A stretch of DNA of 64,000 nucleotides from Streptomyces zhihengii (GCF_016919245.1 NZ_JAFEJA010000001.1:3896001-3960000); one strand, 5' to 3'. Counted from the first letter of the stretch, positions 8,733 through 18,577 are shown. Made by a program: numbers and translations. Notes: generated by a model not told the origin, from the sequence alone.

Positions 8733-9785
8733 TCACAACTCCGTCGCCGGCCAGTCCAGGAGCCGCGCCCCGATGGCGGCCGTCTGCAGCGTGAAGCGGT
8801 GCTGCGGATTCGTCGGATCGGCGCCGGTCAGCCGGTAGATGCGGTCGAGGCGGTACGTCAGCGCGCGCACGCTCAGGTTGAGCCGTCGCGCCGCCTGGGC
8901 CGACACGCACCCCGAGTCGAAGTAGGCGTGCAGCGTCTCCAGCAGGGGCTCCGCCCCGCCTCTCGCCTCCCGCAGCGGCCCGAGAGCGTTGCGCACCAGG
9001 TCCGCCATGGCCTCGCGGTCCCGCGCCAGCACGGGGTAGACGAGCAGATCGGCGGCGAGGAGCACGGGCTCGTCCAGGCCGATGCGCTTGGCCAGGTCGA
9101 GCGCGTTCAGCGCCTCCTCGTAGGAGCGGACCACGCCGCCCGGGCCCGAGTGCGGCCGTCCGATGGCGGCCTGCCCGCCGGTCGCCGCGTACGCCTGCTT
9201 GGCGAAGTAGCGCACGACGTCCTCCTGGTCGCCGGGCACCACGCAGATCATCCGGTCGTCCTTGGTCGTCAGCAGGATCCGCCGGTCGCCGAAGCGGGCG
9301 AAGAGCGCCGCCTCGACCGTCCTGGTGACGGGATGGGTGTCGTCGTACGGTTCCACGCCCTCGGCGACGCCGACCGCGTGGGCGTGCGCGAGCCGCAGCC
9401 CGAACCGCTCGGCCCGCTGGACGATGCGCACCGGATCGGAACGCCCGTGCAGCAGATCGTCGATGAACTCCCGCCGCGCGGCCTCCTCCTTGCGCACGGC
9501 CAGCCGCTGCGCCCGCTCGTACCCCTCCGCGAACGCGTCCACGGCCTGCTCCACGGCGGCCAGCACCCGGTCCGGCGCGGTGGTGACCGGCCAGGCGACC
9601 CGAGTGGCCGTCAGATGGTGGATGACCAGCGACCGCAGGCCGTGGCCGGATGACGCCGCCTGTTCGCCGAGCGCGCGGCGGCCGTCCACCTCGTCGCGTG
9701 TGAGCCGTCTGCCGGTCCTGCCGACCTCGGCCAGGATCTCCGCGAAGCCCTCGAGATACGTCTGCGGTGTCTCCCTCGTCGCCAT
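8733..9785 (-). CDS. PucR/CdaR-type helix-turn-helix regulator
   Basis: A 350-aa protein. The C-terminal 60 residues form the PucR HTH_30 domain (YFDSGCVSAQAARRLNLSVR, then TYRLDRIYRLTG). The central region is a degenerate GGDEF-like CdaR domain (QAAIGRPHSGPGGVVRSYEEAL). The N-terminal part is helical (RsbT co-antagonist-like). Family members are activators of purine, sugar-acid or amino-acid genes. The ATG at 9785 has a strong ribosome site (GGGGGAGCACG). It is transcribed away from the NfeD-flotillin genes across a 262-bp divergent region and could regulate them. Confidence 0.85.
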   Translation of the reverse strand: MATRETPQTYLEGFAEILAEVGRTGRRLTRDEVDGRRALGEQAASSGHGLRSLVIHHLTATRVAWPVTTAPDRVLAAVEQAVDAFAEGYERAQRLAVRKEEAARREFIDDLLHGRSDPVRIVQRAERFGLRLAHAHAVGVAEGVEPYDDTHPVTRTVEAALFARFGDRRILLTTKDDRMICVVPGDQEDVVRYFAKQAYAATGGQAAIGRPHSGPGGVVRSYEEALNALDLAKRIGLDEPVLLAADLLVYPVLARDREAMADLVRNALGPLREARGGAEPLLETLHAYFDSGCVSAQAARRLNLSVRALTYRLDRIYRLTGADPTNPQHRFTLQTAAIGARLLDWPATEL

Positions 9786-9937
9786 CGTGCTCCCCCCTGC
9801 GACCGCCGATGCCGGGCCGCCCCACGGCGTCCTGCCAGGGGCGGCACGGCCCGCCGGGCAGGCCGGCACGCGCGGGAGGCGGTGCGCCTCCGGGGCGTGC
9901 CGAGTCGGCCGACCCGGCATCAAGAACGCGTTAAGAC

Positions 9938-9952
9938 TGCCGGATTCCGGCA
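9938..9952. promoter_or_regulatory. 15-bp palindrome in the divergent region
   Basis: TGCCGGATTCCGGCA has 7-bp arms around a single central base. It lies between the PucR-type regulator and the NfeD-like gene, about 95 bp before the latter's start. A dimeric regulator could bind here, but no experiment or second copy supports it. Confidence 0.35.
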
Positions 9953-10047
9953 ATGCGATCAAGTCGCCCGCACTGTCACCATAGGAGGGCACCGGAGCGA
10001 GGGGACGCTCCGCTGCGATGAATCGGCAATGACGGAACGGGGGATCC

Positions 10048-10692
10048 ATGAGGGAGTTCCTGTCGGCCGTGGTCGTCTTTCCGACCGCGTTGTTCAGCGC
10101 GGCTCTGGTGGTGGTCGTCGCCTTCTGGCTGCTGGTGCTCTTCGGCGCCGCCGACCACGACATGTTCGACGCCGATGCCGAGGCCGCGGGCGCCGGCGGC
10201 ACGGGGCTCGGCGGGGTACCGATCACCGTGGCCGTGTCGCTGCTGGTGACGCTCGCGTGGTTCACCTGCCTCGCCGGTTCGCTGCCGCTGCGCGGCAGCG
10301 GTCTCACCGGGGTGCCCTACGCGGCCGCGGCCTGCGGGGTGCTGCTCGCGGCGGTGTTCATCGCCTGGACGGTCACCGTGCGGCTGGTCCGCGTGCTGGC
10401 CAAGCTCTTCCCCGACGAACCGGGGCCGTCCCGGCAGGACTTCGTCGGTCAGACGTGCACCATCCGCACCGGTCGGGTGGACGGGCGCTTCGGCCAGGCC
10501 GAGGTCACGGCCCGGGACGGCTCCACCGCCGTCGTCCAGGTACGGCAGGCAGCCCACGAGGACCATTCCGCACTCGCCCTCGGCGCCACGGGACTTCTGT
10601 ACGCGTACGACGAGGACGGCGAGTTCTTCTGGGTGGCGCCGTTCTCGCCGTTCGGCGAACTCCCCGGCATCGGCAGTCCCGCCGCCGCCTGA
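10048..10692 (+). CDS. NfeD/YqiJ-like membrane protein with OB-fold tail
   Basis: A 214-aa protein with three to four hydrophobic segments (about 5-30, 55-75 and 90-115) and a soluble C-terminal part (about 130-205, starting FVGQTCTIRTGRVDGRFGQAEVTARDG) that looks like the OB-fold of NfeD/YqiJ proteins. These proteins are encoded next to flotillins and act with them in membrane microdomains; that association is well established (yuaF-yuaG, yqiJ-yqiK). The flotillin gene begins 232 bp downstream on the same strand. The ATG start follows AACGGGGGATCC. Confidence 0.85.
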   Translation: MREFLSAVVVFPTALFSAALVVVVAFWLLVLFGAADHDMFDADAEAAGAGGTGLGGVPITVAVSLLVTLAWFTCLAGSLPLRGSGLTGVPYAAAACGVLLAAVFIAWTVTVRLVRVLAKLFPDEPGPSRQDFVGQTCTIRTGRVDGRFGQAEVTARDGSTAVVQVRQAAHEDHSALALGATGLLYAYDEDGEFFWVAPFSPFGELPGIGSPAAA

Positions 10693-10924
10693 GCACGGCG
10701 GTCCCACCGCCAGCGTCACGACGGACGGGCCGCAGCCCGTCACCGGCGGGCGCCCGCGGCCGGCACTCCCGGCGACCGCGGCCCGTCACCACACACCGGC
10801 CCCCCTTCCGCAGCCCACCGCCGCGGCCCGCGCGGGCACGGCCGCCCCCTCTCACCGGGGCGGCCGGAGCCCTCGCTCCGCCGCGCCCCGCTCCACCTCT
10901 CGCACGAGGATTCCGAGGACTTTC

Positions 10925-13006
10925 ATGGACGCCATCACCATGGGCATCGGCGTGCTCATCGCCGTCGTACTGCTCGTCATCGTCTGCCTGCTGCTCGTCG
11001 TCACCCGGCTGTTCCGCAAGGTCGAACAGGGCAAGGCCCTGATCGTCTCCAAGATGCGCAAGGTCGACGTCACCTTCACCGGGCAGGTCGTCCTGCCCGT
11101 GCTGCACAAGGCCGAGATCATGGACATCTCGGTGAAGACCATCGACATCACCCGCACCGGGCGCGACGGGCTCATCTGCCGCGACAACATCCGGGCCGAC
11201 ATCCGCATCTCGTTCTTCGTGCGCGTCAACAAGACGGTGGAGGACGTCATCAAGGTCGCCCAGGCCATCGGCACGGCACGGGCCAGCGACAAGGAGACGC
11301 TGCAGGAGCTGTTCAACGCCAAGTTCTCCGAGGCGCTGAAGACGGTCGGCAAGCAGATGGACTTCACCGATCTCTACACCAAGCGCGACGAGCTGCGGGA
11401 CCGGATCATCCAGCTCATCGGCACCGACCTCAACGGCTACAGCCTGGAGGACGCGGCGATCGACTACCTGGAGCAGACGCCGCTCGCGCAGCTCGACCCC
11501 TCCAACGTCCTGGACGCCCAGGGCATCCGGAAGATCACCGAGCTGACGGCCGTGGAGCACGTGCGCACCAACGAGTTCCAGCGCACGGAGGAGAAGGAGA
11601 TCACCCGGCAGAACGTCGACGCCCGTGAGGCGATCCTGGAGCTGGAGCGCCGGCAGGCCGACGCCGAGATCAAGCAGCGCCGGGAGATCGACACCGTGCG
11701 GGCGCGCGAGGAGGCCGAGACCGCCCGGGTGATGGAGGAGGAGCGGCTGCGCGCGCAGAGCGCCTTCCTGCGCACCGAGGAGCAGTTGGGCGTGCAGCGC
11801 GAGAACCAGGCGCGTGAGGTGGCCGTCGCGGAGAAGAACCGCGAGCGGGTCATCGCCATCGAGAACGAGCGCATCGAGAAGGACCGGATGCTGGAGGTCA
11901 TCGCCCGGGAGCGGGAGACGGCGCTGACCAGGATCGCCGCGGACAAGGAGGTCGAGGCGGAGCGCCGGGAGATCGCCGAGGTCGTCCGGGAGCGGGTCGC
12001 GGTGGACCGCACCGTCGCCGAGCAGGAGGAGTCCATCAAGCGGCTGCGCGCGGTGGAGGAGGCCGAGCGCGAGCGGCAGGCCGTCGTCATCGCGGCCGAG
12101 GCCGAGGCGCAGGAGAAGCTGGTCAAGGACATCAAGGCGGCGGAGGCCGCCGAGCAGGCGGCCGTCCACCGGGCGGCCGAGGAGGTCACCCTGGCCGAGG
12201 CCCGGGTGAAGGCCGCCGATCTCGACGCGCGGGCCAAGCTGCGGCTGGCGGAAGGCATCCAGGCGGAGGCCGCCGCCGAGGGGCTCGCCGCCGCGCAGGT
12301 GCGCGAGAGGGAGGCCGACGTCATCGAGAAGGCCGGCCGCGCGGAGGCAGAGGCGGCCCAGGCACGGCTGCTCGCCGAGGCGGAGGGCGTGCGCGCCAAG
12401 GGCGCGGCGAACGCCGCGGCGATCGGCGAGAAGCTGCGCGCGGAGGCGGCCGGGCTCACGGAGAAGGCGGCGGCGATGGCCGCGCTGGACGAGGCGTCCC
12501 GGGGGCACGAGGAGTACCGGCTGCGGCTGGAGGCGGAGAAGGACATCCGGCTCGCCGGGCTCGACGTCCAGCGCCAGGTCGCCGAGGCGCAGGCGACCGT
12601 GCTGGCGACAGGGCTGGAGAACGCGGACATCAACATCGTCGGCGGCGAGTCCGTCTTCCTCGACCGGCTGGTGTCGGCGGTGTCGCTGGGCAAGGGCGTG
12701 GACTCCTTCGTCGAGAACTCCCGGACCGCGCAGACGCTCGCCAAGCCGTGGCTGGACGGTTCGGCCCGGTTCACCGACGACCTGACCAGCATCCTCGGCT
12801 CGGTGTCGACGGGCGACGTGCAGAATCTGACCGTCTCGGCGCTGCTGATGCGGCTGATGCGGTCGGGCGGCGCGGGCGACGGGGACGTGAGCCGGCTGCT
12901 GCGGGAGGTCGAGCGTCTGGGCCTCTCCGACATGTCGCTCGCCGCGCTGTCCGGGAACGCCGCGGGTGTCGAGCACGCCCCCTTGAACGGCACGCCGTCC
13001 GCCTGA
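10925..13006 (+). CDS. flotillin-family SPFH protein (YqiK-like)
   Basis: A 693-aa protein with one N-terminal membrane segment (about 5-28), an SPFH/band-7 domain (about 30-200) and a long, highly charged Ala/Glu-rich coiled coil (about 215-570, flotillin-type EAEAEQAR-like repeats). The C-terminal tail of about 100 residues includes FLDRLVSAVSLGKGVDSFV. Flotillins oligomerise under the membrane and organise microdomains. The ATG comes just after ATTCCGAGGACTTTC. A 17-bp terminator hairpin follows directly, so the large ATPase downstream probably has its own promoter or depends on readthrough. Confidence 0.92.
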   Translation: MDAITMGIGVLIAVVLLVIVCLLLVVTRLFRKVEQGKALIVSKMRKVDVTFTGQVVLPVLHKAEIMDISVKTIDITRTGRDGLICRDNIRADIRISFFVRVNKTVEDVIKVAQAIGTARASDKETLQELFNAKFSEALKTVGKQMDFTDLYTKRDELRDRIIQLIGTDLNGYSLEDAAIDYLEQTPLAQLDPSNVLDAQGIRKITELTAVEHVRTNEFQRTEEKEITRQNVDAREAILELERRQADAEIKQRREIDTVRAREEAETARVMEEERLRAQSAFLRTEEQLGVQRENQAREVAVAEKNRERVIAIENERIEKDRMLEVIARERETALTRIAADKEVEAERREIAEVVRERVAVDRTVAEQEESIKRLRAVEEAERERQAVVIAAEAEAQEKLVKDIKAAEAAEQAAVHRAAEEVTLAEARVKAADLDARAKLRLAEGIQAEAAAEGLAAAQVREREADVIEKAGRAEAEAAQARLLAEAEGVRAKGAANAAAIGEKLRAEAAGLTEKAAAMAALDEASRGHEEYRLRLEAEKDIRLAGLDVQRQVAEAQATVLATGLENADINIVGGESVFLDRLVSAVSLGKGVDSFVENSRTAQTLAKPWLDGSARFTDDLTSILGSVSTGDVQNLTVSALLMRLMRSGGAGDGDVSRLLREVERLGLSDMSLAALSGNAAGVEHAPLNGTPSA

Positions 13007-13021
13007 CGGCGCGCCCCGCGC

Positions 13022-13064
13022 CCCGCCCGGTGCCGCCCCACGGGGGTGGGCGGCACCGGGCGGG
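13022..13064 (+). terminator. 17-bp hairpin terminator after the flotillin gene
   Basis: A perfect 17-bp stem (13022-13038 pairs with 13048-13064) with a 9-base loop, 15 bp past the flotillin stop. It has the longest stem of the terminator-like hairpins listed for this window. Confidence 0.85.
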
Positions 13065-13138
13065 TGCCTTCGCGACACCCCCGCTCCGCCGGAGCGGCTC
13101 TCCCGGGCGGAGCGGCGCCCGCCCCTCGGCCACCGGCC

Positions 13139-13270
13139 CGGAGCAGCACCCGCCGGATCCGCCACCGGACCGGAGCGGCACCCACCGGACCCGCCGAGCG
13201 GCCCGGAGCGGCACCCACCGGACCCACCGACCGGCCCGGAACGGCACCCACCGGACCCGCCAGCGGTCCG
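13139..13270. repeat. about 33-bp GC-rich tandem repeat, about four copies
   Basis: The core GGAGCGGCACCCACCGGACC recurs near 13172, 13205 and 13238 (GGAACGG variant), with a more diverged copy near 13139. The 33-bp period is a multiple of three, so all frames remain open through it. Confidence 0.7.
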
Positions 13271-13420
13271 AGGAGACCCCGCCACCGGAACGCCACCAGA
13301 CCGAGGCGACCCCGCCAGACCCGCCGCCGGACCGAGGCGCCACCGCCACCGAACCCGCCGGAGCAGCACCCTCCGCGGCAGCGGAACCCTTCGCAGGAAC
13401 AGGAAGGCGAGCACACCCTG

Positions 13421-16400
13421 ATGACCACGCCCCTCACCCGCCACACCGACCAGAACGGAGCCGCGCCGGCACAGGCCGTGCCGGAGCCGGCCGCTCCGGC
13501 GACTGCCGCGCCCGGCCGGCCCGCGGCCGACGCGCCCGAAGCCACACTCCCAGGGGCGCCGGGGGCGGCGCGTGCGGGCGGCTCCGCGGACCTCGCGCCG
13601 GGCGGGGCGGCGGACGGCGCGTCCGGCTCGTACGAGGTGCTGCGCGACCGGCTCGTGGCGCAGGCGGCCGAACTCCGCCGCCGTGCCGAGGCCCTGAACG
13701 CGCAGCGGATCGAGACCTTCGGCTCCCTGGAGCTGCGGCTCGCGGGCACGCAGGACCTCAGGACCGAACACGCCGCCACCGCCTGCGACATCGTCGCCGT
13801 CGGCGACGCGCTGCTGTTCGGCTACGACGCGTCCGGTGCCGCCCGCCCCGTCTCCGCCGTCGCGGACGTGCTCGCCCTCCACGACTCCGGCCTGGAGCGG
13901 CTGCCGGACGGCGCGGTGCCGGGTCTGCTCGACGACCCGCGCTTCCTGGACGAGTTCGAGGCGCTGCACCGCTACTACCGTGACGCCCGGCTGCGGCGGC
14001 TGCGCATGGTGGACGGGAAGCTGCTGGCCGTCTTCTCGGCCGGCGGGGCCGCCCGCGCGGAGGAGCGCGGCGGCGAGCGGGCGGTGGACATCCGGGTGCT
14101 GCGCTGGGCCGTGGAGACGGACGGCGCCGGCGGCGTCCGGGCCCGCTTCCTCGACGCCCGGGGCGAGCGCGACCACGTCCTGCCCCCGTCGCACGAGGTC
14201 GAGTGGACCGCCGCGACCCGTGACGACCACGTCCAGGGGCGCCACCCGCACATCGCCGTCGGCGGGGACGTCTTCGTGTCCACCGTGGGCGGCTCGCTCA
14301 CCGTGAAGACGGTGGACGACACGGAGACCGGCGAGGGGATCTGGTCGGAGCCGGTCGCCGAACCGCTCCAGTCCCTCGCCGACGCCGAGGTCGAGTACGC
14401 CCGGATGGGGTCGCTGCTCCTGCTGCGCGTCCGTCCGTACAAGGAGGAGACCCACCGCCATCTCGTCCACTCCGCCGTCACCGGGACGGTCACCCGGCTC
14501 GACGGCATCGGGCAGGCCTGCCTGCGGCTGCCGGACGACCAGGGCATCGTGTTCCCCGGCGGCTACTGCCTCGCCGCGACCGGCACCGTGCGGACGTTCG
14601 ACGTCGACGAGCGGCTGCTCGCCTCGCTCGCCTATGAGCGAACCGTCCACTCGCCGAACGGCGAGGACATCCTGTTCGCGTTCCGCTCGCGGACCGGCGC
14701 CGGCAGTCTGCTGCTGCCGTACAACGTGATCCGCACCGCCGTCGCCGCGCCGCTGACCGGCAGCGGCCACGCCCTCTTCGACGACGGCACGCTGCTCGTG
14801 CTGCGCTCCAGGGACGACGCGCCGGTCCGGGTGCACCCCGTGCAGCGCTGGGACTCCCCCTTCGTCACCGACACCTATGCGGCGCAGCGCCCGGCCGGCC
14901 GGGGGCCGCTGGCACGGATCGGGAACGCGGAGCTCGTGCGGGGCATCTCGGACTGCCTGTCGCTGGTCGGCGCGGTGACGGACACCGAGCCCTCGACCGC
15001 GGTCTTCGAGGCGCTGCTCGGCGCCTGCGCCCGCACCGCCGACGGCCACCACTGGCTGGGCGACGCCGACACCGGCGACCTGCGCACCCCCCTCGACGCG
15101 ATCGGGGAGACGGCCCGCCAGGTGCTCGCCGAGTTCGAGACCGTCCGGGACCTCACCGACCGCGCCGCGCGGGCGCTGGAGGAGGCGACGGGCCGGATCG
15201 CCGCGCTGGTGCGCAGGCTGCGCGGCGAGGCGCCGCGCACGGCCGGCGGCTGGGTCGACGGGCTGACCGCCCTGCGGCGTGCGCAGGGTGAGCTGCTCGC
15301 CCTCAAGGAGATGCGGTACGCGGACGCCGGACGGATCGACGCGCTCACGGCGCGGACCGCGGACGACATCACCTCCTTCGCGACCCGCGCCATGGGCTTC
15401 CTGCGCCGCGAGGACGCCTTCGCCGACCACCGCGCGGAGATCGAGGCCCTGACCGCCGAGGCGCGGTCCGTCGCGACGGTCGCGGAGACCGCTCCGCTGA
15501 GCGGGCGGCTGGACGCCGTGGACGAGGGCCTGCGCACGGTCACCGACGTCGTCACCGGGCTGGAGTTCGGGGACGCGGTGGTGCGGACGGGGATCCTGGA
15601 GCGGATCGCGGAGGTGCTGGGCGGGGTGAACCGCGCCCGCGCCGTGCTCGGTGCCCGGCGGCGTGAGCTGCTGGGACGCGAGGGCCGCGCCGAGTTCGCC
15701 GCCGAGACCGCCCTGCTGGGGCAGGCCGTCGCGGGGGCGCTCGCGGCGGCCGCCGATCCCGAGTCGTGCGACGCGCAGCTCGCGGCGCTGCTGCTGCGCC
15801 TGGAGAACCTGGAGTCCCGGTTCGCCGAGTCGGACGACTTCCTCGCCGAACTGGGCGCGAAGCGGACCGAGGTGTACGAGGCGTTCGCCGCCCGGCGTCA
15901 GACGCTCCAGGACGCGCGGGCGCGCCGTGCGGAGCGGCTGGCGGCATCGGCGCTGCGCGTGCTGGACACGATCGGGCGCCGGATCGTCACGCTGGGCAGC
16001 GCGGAGGAGATCCACACCTGGTTCGCCTCCGACCCGATGGCCGCGAAGGTGCGGCGCACCGCGGACGAGCTGCGCGAACTGGGCGACGACGGGCGTGCGG
16101 AGGAGCTGGAGGGGCGGCTGAAGGCGGCCCGCCAGGAGGCGGCACGCGCGCTGCGCGACCGCACCGATCTGTACGCGGACGGCGGGTCGGTGATCCGTCT
16201 CGGCCGGCACCGGTTCACCGTCAACACCCAGCCGTTCGAGCTGACGCTCGTGCCGCAGGGGGACGGGCTCGCCTTCGCCCTGACCGGCACGGACTACCGC
16301 GCACCGGTCACGGACGACGCCGGGGACGGCTTCGCGGACGGCACCGGGAGCGGCTTCGCCGGGACGCGTGCGTACTGGGAGCAGACCCTCCCGTCGGAGA

Positions 16401-18577
16401 ACGCGGCCGTCTACCGGGCCGAACACCTGGCCGGCCGGCTGCTGGAGGAGCACGGCGCGCGGGCCCTGGCGGACGCGGACCTCGCGGACCTGGTGCGCCG
16501 CGCGGCGCAGGACGCCTACGACGAGGGCTACGAGCGCGGTGTGCACGACCACGACGCGGCGGCGATCCTGGCCTCCGTGGTGCGGCTCCACGCCGGGGCC
16601 GGGCTGCTCCGTCACGCCCCGCGGGCCAGGGCGGCGGCCCAGGTCTTCTGGGCGCACGGCACCGACGAGGCGTCGCGGAGCGCCTGGACGCGGCGGGCCG
16701 TGGCCCTGGCGCGGGCGCGGGACACCTTCGGGCTCGCCCCCGCGATCGACGCCTTCCGCGCCGAACTGGCCGCGGCGATGGGGCCCGGCGGCGGCCCCGG
16801 CGCGGACTACCTCTTCGAGGAACTGACCTCCGGGCCCGAAGGGTTCGTCATCGGCGCCCGGGTGCGTGCGGCGCTGGAGGCGTTCCGCCGCACGGTGGAG
16901 GACGCGGGCTACGCGCAGGATGTGGAGGCGCTCGGCGACGACCTCGGCGCCCGCCGCCAGGTGATCGAGAACTGGCTGGCGGCCTGGGCGCAGGCCACGG
17001 ACGCGGAGGCCGACGCGGAGGACCTGGCCGAGGCCGCGGCGGTGGAGCTCTGCCCCGGTCTGGTGCGCCATGGCTCGGACGCTCCGCTCACGGCACGGGT
17101 CGAGGGGCTGCTCGGGAACCATCCGCGTCTGGAGAAGGGTGTGCTGACGGTACGTCTGGACGAGTTCCTCGCCCGGACGCGGCACTTCCGGGAGACCGTC
17201 GCCCCCGGCTTCCGTGACTACCAGCAGCGCCGGACCGCACTGGCCGCCGCCGAGCGCGAGCGGCTGCGCGTCGACGAGCACCGGCCCCGCGTCATGTCGT
17301 CGTTCGTGCGCAACCGGCTCGTCGACGAGGTGTACCTGCCGCTGATCGGCGACAGCCTGGCCAAGCAGATGGGCACCGCAGGCGAGTCGCGGCGCACCGA
17401 CAGCAACGGTCTGCTGCTTCTCCTCTCGCCCCCCGGATACGGCAAGACGACGCTGGTCGAGTACGTGGCCGACCGGCTCGGCCTCGCGCTGGTCCGGGTG
17501 AACGGACCGGCCCTCGGCCACGAGGTGACCTCGCTCGACCCGGCGCAGGCACCGAACGCGACGGCGCGCCAGGAGGTCGAGAAGATCAATTTCGCGTTGG
17601 AGGCCGGCAGCAACGTGCTGCTGTACCTCGACGACATCCAGCATGTCTCCCCCGAACTGCTGCAGAAGTTCATCTCGCTGTGCGACGCGCAGCGGCGCAT
17701 GGAGGGCGTGTGGCGCGGGCGGGCCCGCACCTACGACCTGCGCGGCAAGCGCTTCGCCGTGTGCATGGCGGGCAACCCGTACACCGAGTCCGGGGAGCGC
17801 TTCCGCATCCCCGACATGCTCGCCAACCGTGCCGACGTGTGGGATCTGGGCGAGGTGCTCACCGGCAAGGAGGACGTGTTCGCCCTGAGCTTCGTGGAGA
17901 ACGCGCTCACCTCCCATCCGGTGCTCGCACCGCTCGCCGGCCGCGACCGTGCGGACGTGGACCTGCTCGTACGGCTCGCCACCGGCGATCCGACCGCCCG
18001 CGCGGACCGGCTGGCGCACCCCTACCCGCCGGCCGAACTCGACCGGATACTCGCCGTGCTGCGGCATGTGGTCGCCGCCCGGCGCACCGTCCTCGCGGTG
18101 AACTCCGCGTACATCGCCTCCGCGGCGAGCGGCGACGCCACCCGGGGCGAGCCGCCGTTCCGGCTCCAGGGCTCGTACCGCAACATGAACCGGATCGTGG
18201 AGCGGATCAGCCCGGTGATGAACGACGCCGAACTCGACGCGCTCGTCGACGACCACTACACGGGCGAGGCCAGGACCCTGGCGAACGGCGCCGAGGCGGC
18301 GCTGCTCAGGCTGGCCGAACTGCGCTCGCGGCTCACCGGGGCGCAGGCGGCCCGCTGGTCGGAGATCAAGGCCGGGTACACCCGCGCGCAGGCGCTCGGC
18401 GGACCCGGCGGCGATCCCCTGACGAAGGCCGTCGCGGCGCTGGGCCTGCTCGCGGACCGGCTGACCGCCGTCGAGACGGCGATCACCAGGGCGGCTGATC
18501 CGCGGCGGCTCCTCGCCGCCCCGGGGCGGCCGGAGGCCGTTCCTCCGGCCGGGGCGCCGGTGGATCCCGCCGGGTGA
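13421..18577 (+). CDS. very large AAA ATPase with coiled coils (DUF3686 / 'DNA repair ATPase' type)
   Basis: A 1,718-aa protein. After a Pro/Ala-rich leader comes a domain with beta-propeller-like sequence (about 90-520, resembling DUF3686), then long charged helical segments (about 540-900). A C-terminal AAA ATPase follows, with Walker A PPGYGKTT (about 1336-1344), Walker B NVLLYLDDIQ (about 1396-1405) and a sensor region FAVCMAGNPYTESG. Databases often call this family 'DNA repair ATPase', but I know of no firm functional proof. Its genes often sit beside flotillin and NfeD-like genes, as here, suggesting a membrane-linked remodelling machine. ATG 13421 follows AGGAAGGCGAG and begins the non-repetitive sequence. 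Confidence 0.85.
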   Translation: MTTPLTRHTDQNGAAPAQAVPEPAAPATAAPGRPAADAPEATLPGAPGAARAGGSADLAPGGAADGASGSYEVLRDRLVAQAAELRRRAEALNAQRIETFGSLELRLAGTQDLRTEHAATACDIVAVGDALLFGYDASGAARPVSAVADVLALHDSGLERLPDGAVPGLLDDPRFLDEFEALHRYYRDARLRRLRMVDGKLLAVFSAGGAARAEERGGERAVDIRVLRWAVETDGAGGVRARFLDARGERDHVLPPSHEVEWTAATRDDHVQGRHPHIAVGGDVFVSTVGGSLTVKTVDDTETGEGIWSEPVAEPLQSLADAEVEYARMGSLLLLRVRPYKEETHRHLVHSAVTGTVTRLDGIGQACLRLPDDQGIVFPGGYCLAATGTVRTFDVDERLLASLAYERTVHSPNGEDILFAFRSRTGAGSLLLPYNVIRTAVAAPLTGSGHALFDDGTLLVLRSRDDAPVRVHPVQRWDSPFVTDTYAAQRPAGRGPLARIGNAELVRGISDCLSLVGAVTDTEPSTAVFEALLGACARTADGHHWLGDADTGDLRTPLDAIGETARQVLAEFETVRDLTDRAARALEEATGRIAALVRRLRGEAPRTAGGWVDGLTALRRAQGELLALKEMRYADAGRIDALTARTADDITSFATRAMGFLRREDAFADHRAEIEALTAEARSVATVAETAPLSGRLDAVDEGLRTVTDVVTGLEFGDAVVRTGILERIAEVLGGVNRARAVLGARRRELLGREGRAEFAAETALLGQAVAGALAAAADPESCDAQLAALLLRLENLESRFAESDDFLAELGAKRTEVYEAFAARRQTLQDARARRAERLAASALRVLDTIGRRIVTLGSAEEIHTWFASDPMAAKVRRTADELRELGDDGRAEELEGRLKAARQEAARALRDRTDLYADGGSVIRLGRHRFTVNTQPFELTLVPQGDGLAFALTGTDYRAPVTDDAGDGFADGTGSGFAGTRAYWEQTLPSENAAVYRAEHLAGRLLEEHGARALADADLADLVRRAAQDAYDEGYERGVHDHDAAAILASVVRLHAGAGLLRHAPRARAAAQVFWAHGTDEASRSAWTRRAVALARARDTFGLAPAIDAFRAELAAAMGPGGGPGADYLFEELTSGPEGFVIGARVRAALEAFRRTVEDAGYAQDVEALGDDLGARRQVIENWLAAWAQATDAEADAEDLAEAAAVELCPGLVRHGSDAPLTARVEGLLGNHPRLEKGVLTVRLDEFLARTRHFRETVAPGFRDYQQRRTALAAAERERLRVDEHRPRVMSSFVRNRLVDEVYLPLIGDSLAKQMGTAGESRRTDSNGLLLLLSPPGYGKTTLVEYVADRLGLALVRVNGPALGHEVTSLDPAQAPNATARQEVEKINFALEAGSNVLLYLDDIQHVSPELLQKFISLCDAQRRMEGVWRGRARTYDLRGKRFAVCMAGNPYTESGERFRIPDMLANRADVWDLGEVLTGKEDVFALSFVENALTSHPVLAPLAGRDRADVDLLVRLATGDPTARADRLAHPYPPAELDRILAVLRHVVAARRTVLAVNSAYIASAASGDATRGEPPFRLQGSYRNMNRIVERISPVMNDAELDALVDDHYTGEARTLANGAEAALLRLAELRSRLTGAQAARWSEIKAGYTRAQALGGPGGDPLTKAVAALGLLADRLTAVETAITRAADPRRLLAAPGRPEAVPPAGAPVDPAG

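Larger units (their letters stand above)
13007..13420. other. intergenic region with terminator and repeats
   Basis: This 414-bp region lies between the flotillin and ATPase genes. It holds the flotillin terminator and then a run of about 33-bp GC-rich repeats. The repeats stay open in the reading frame of the ATPase, giving PGAAPTGPTDR-like 11-residue units. An N-terminally longer ATPase is therefore possible, but the residues look like chance translation of a minisatellite. The ATPase promoter must lie here; I cannot place it. Confidence 0.4.

Noticed and set aside
10505..18256. A 2,583-codon open frame on the minus strand opposite the flotillin and ATPase genes
   Set aside because: It is a by-product of GC-biased codons. 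The translation is Arg/Gly/Val/Leu-rich low-complexity sequence without domains, whereas the plus strand encodes clear SPFH and AAA domains.
13421..18577. Accepting 'DNA repair' as the function of the large ATPase
   Set aside because: No nuclease, helicase or DNA-binding motif is visible; the label is conventional and the neighbours point to the membrane.
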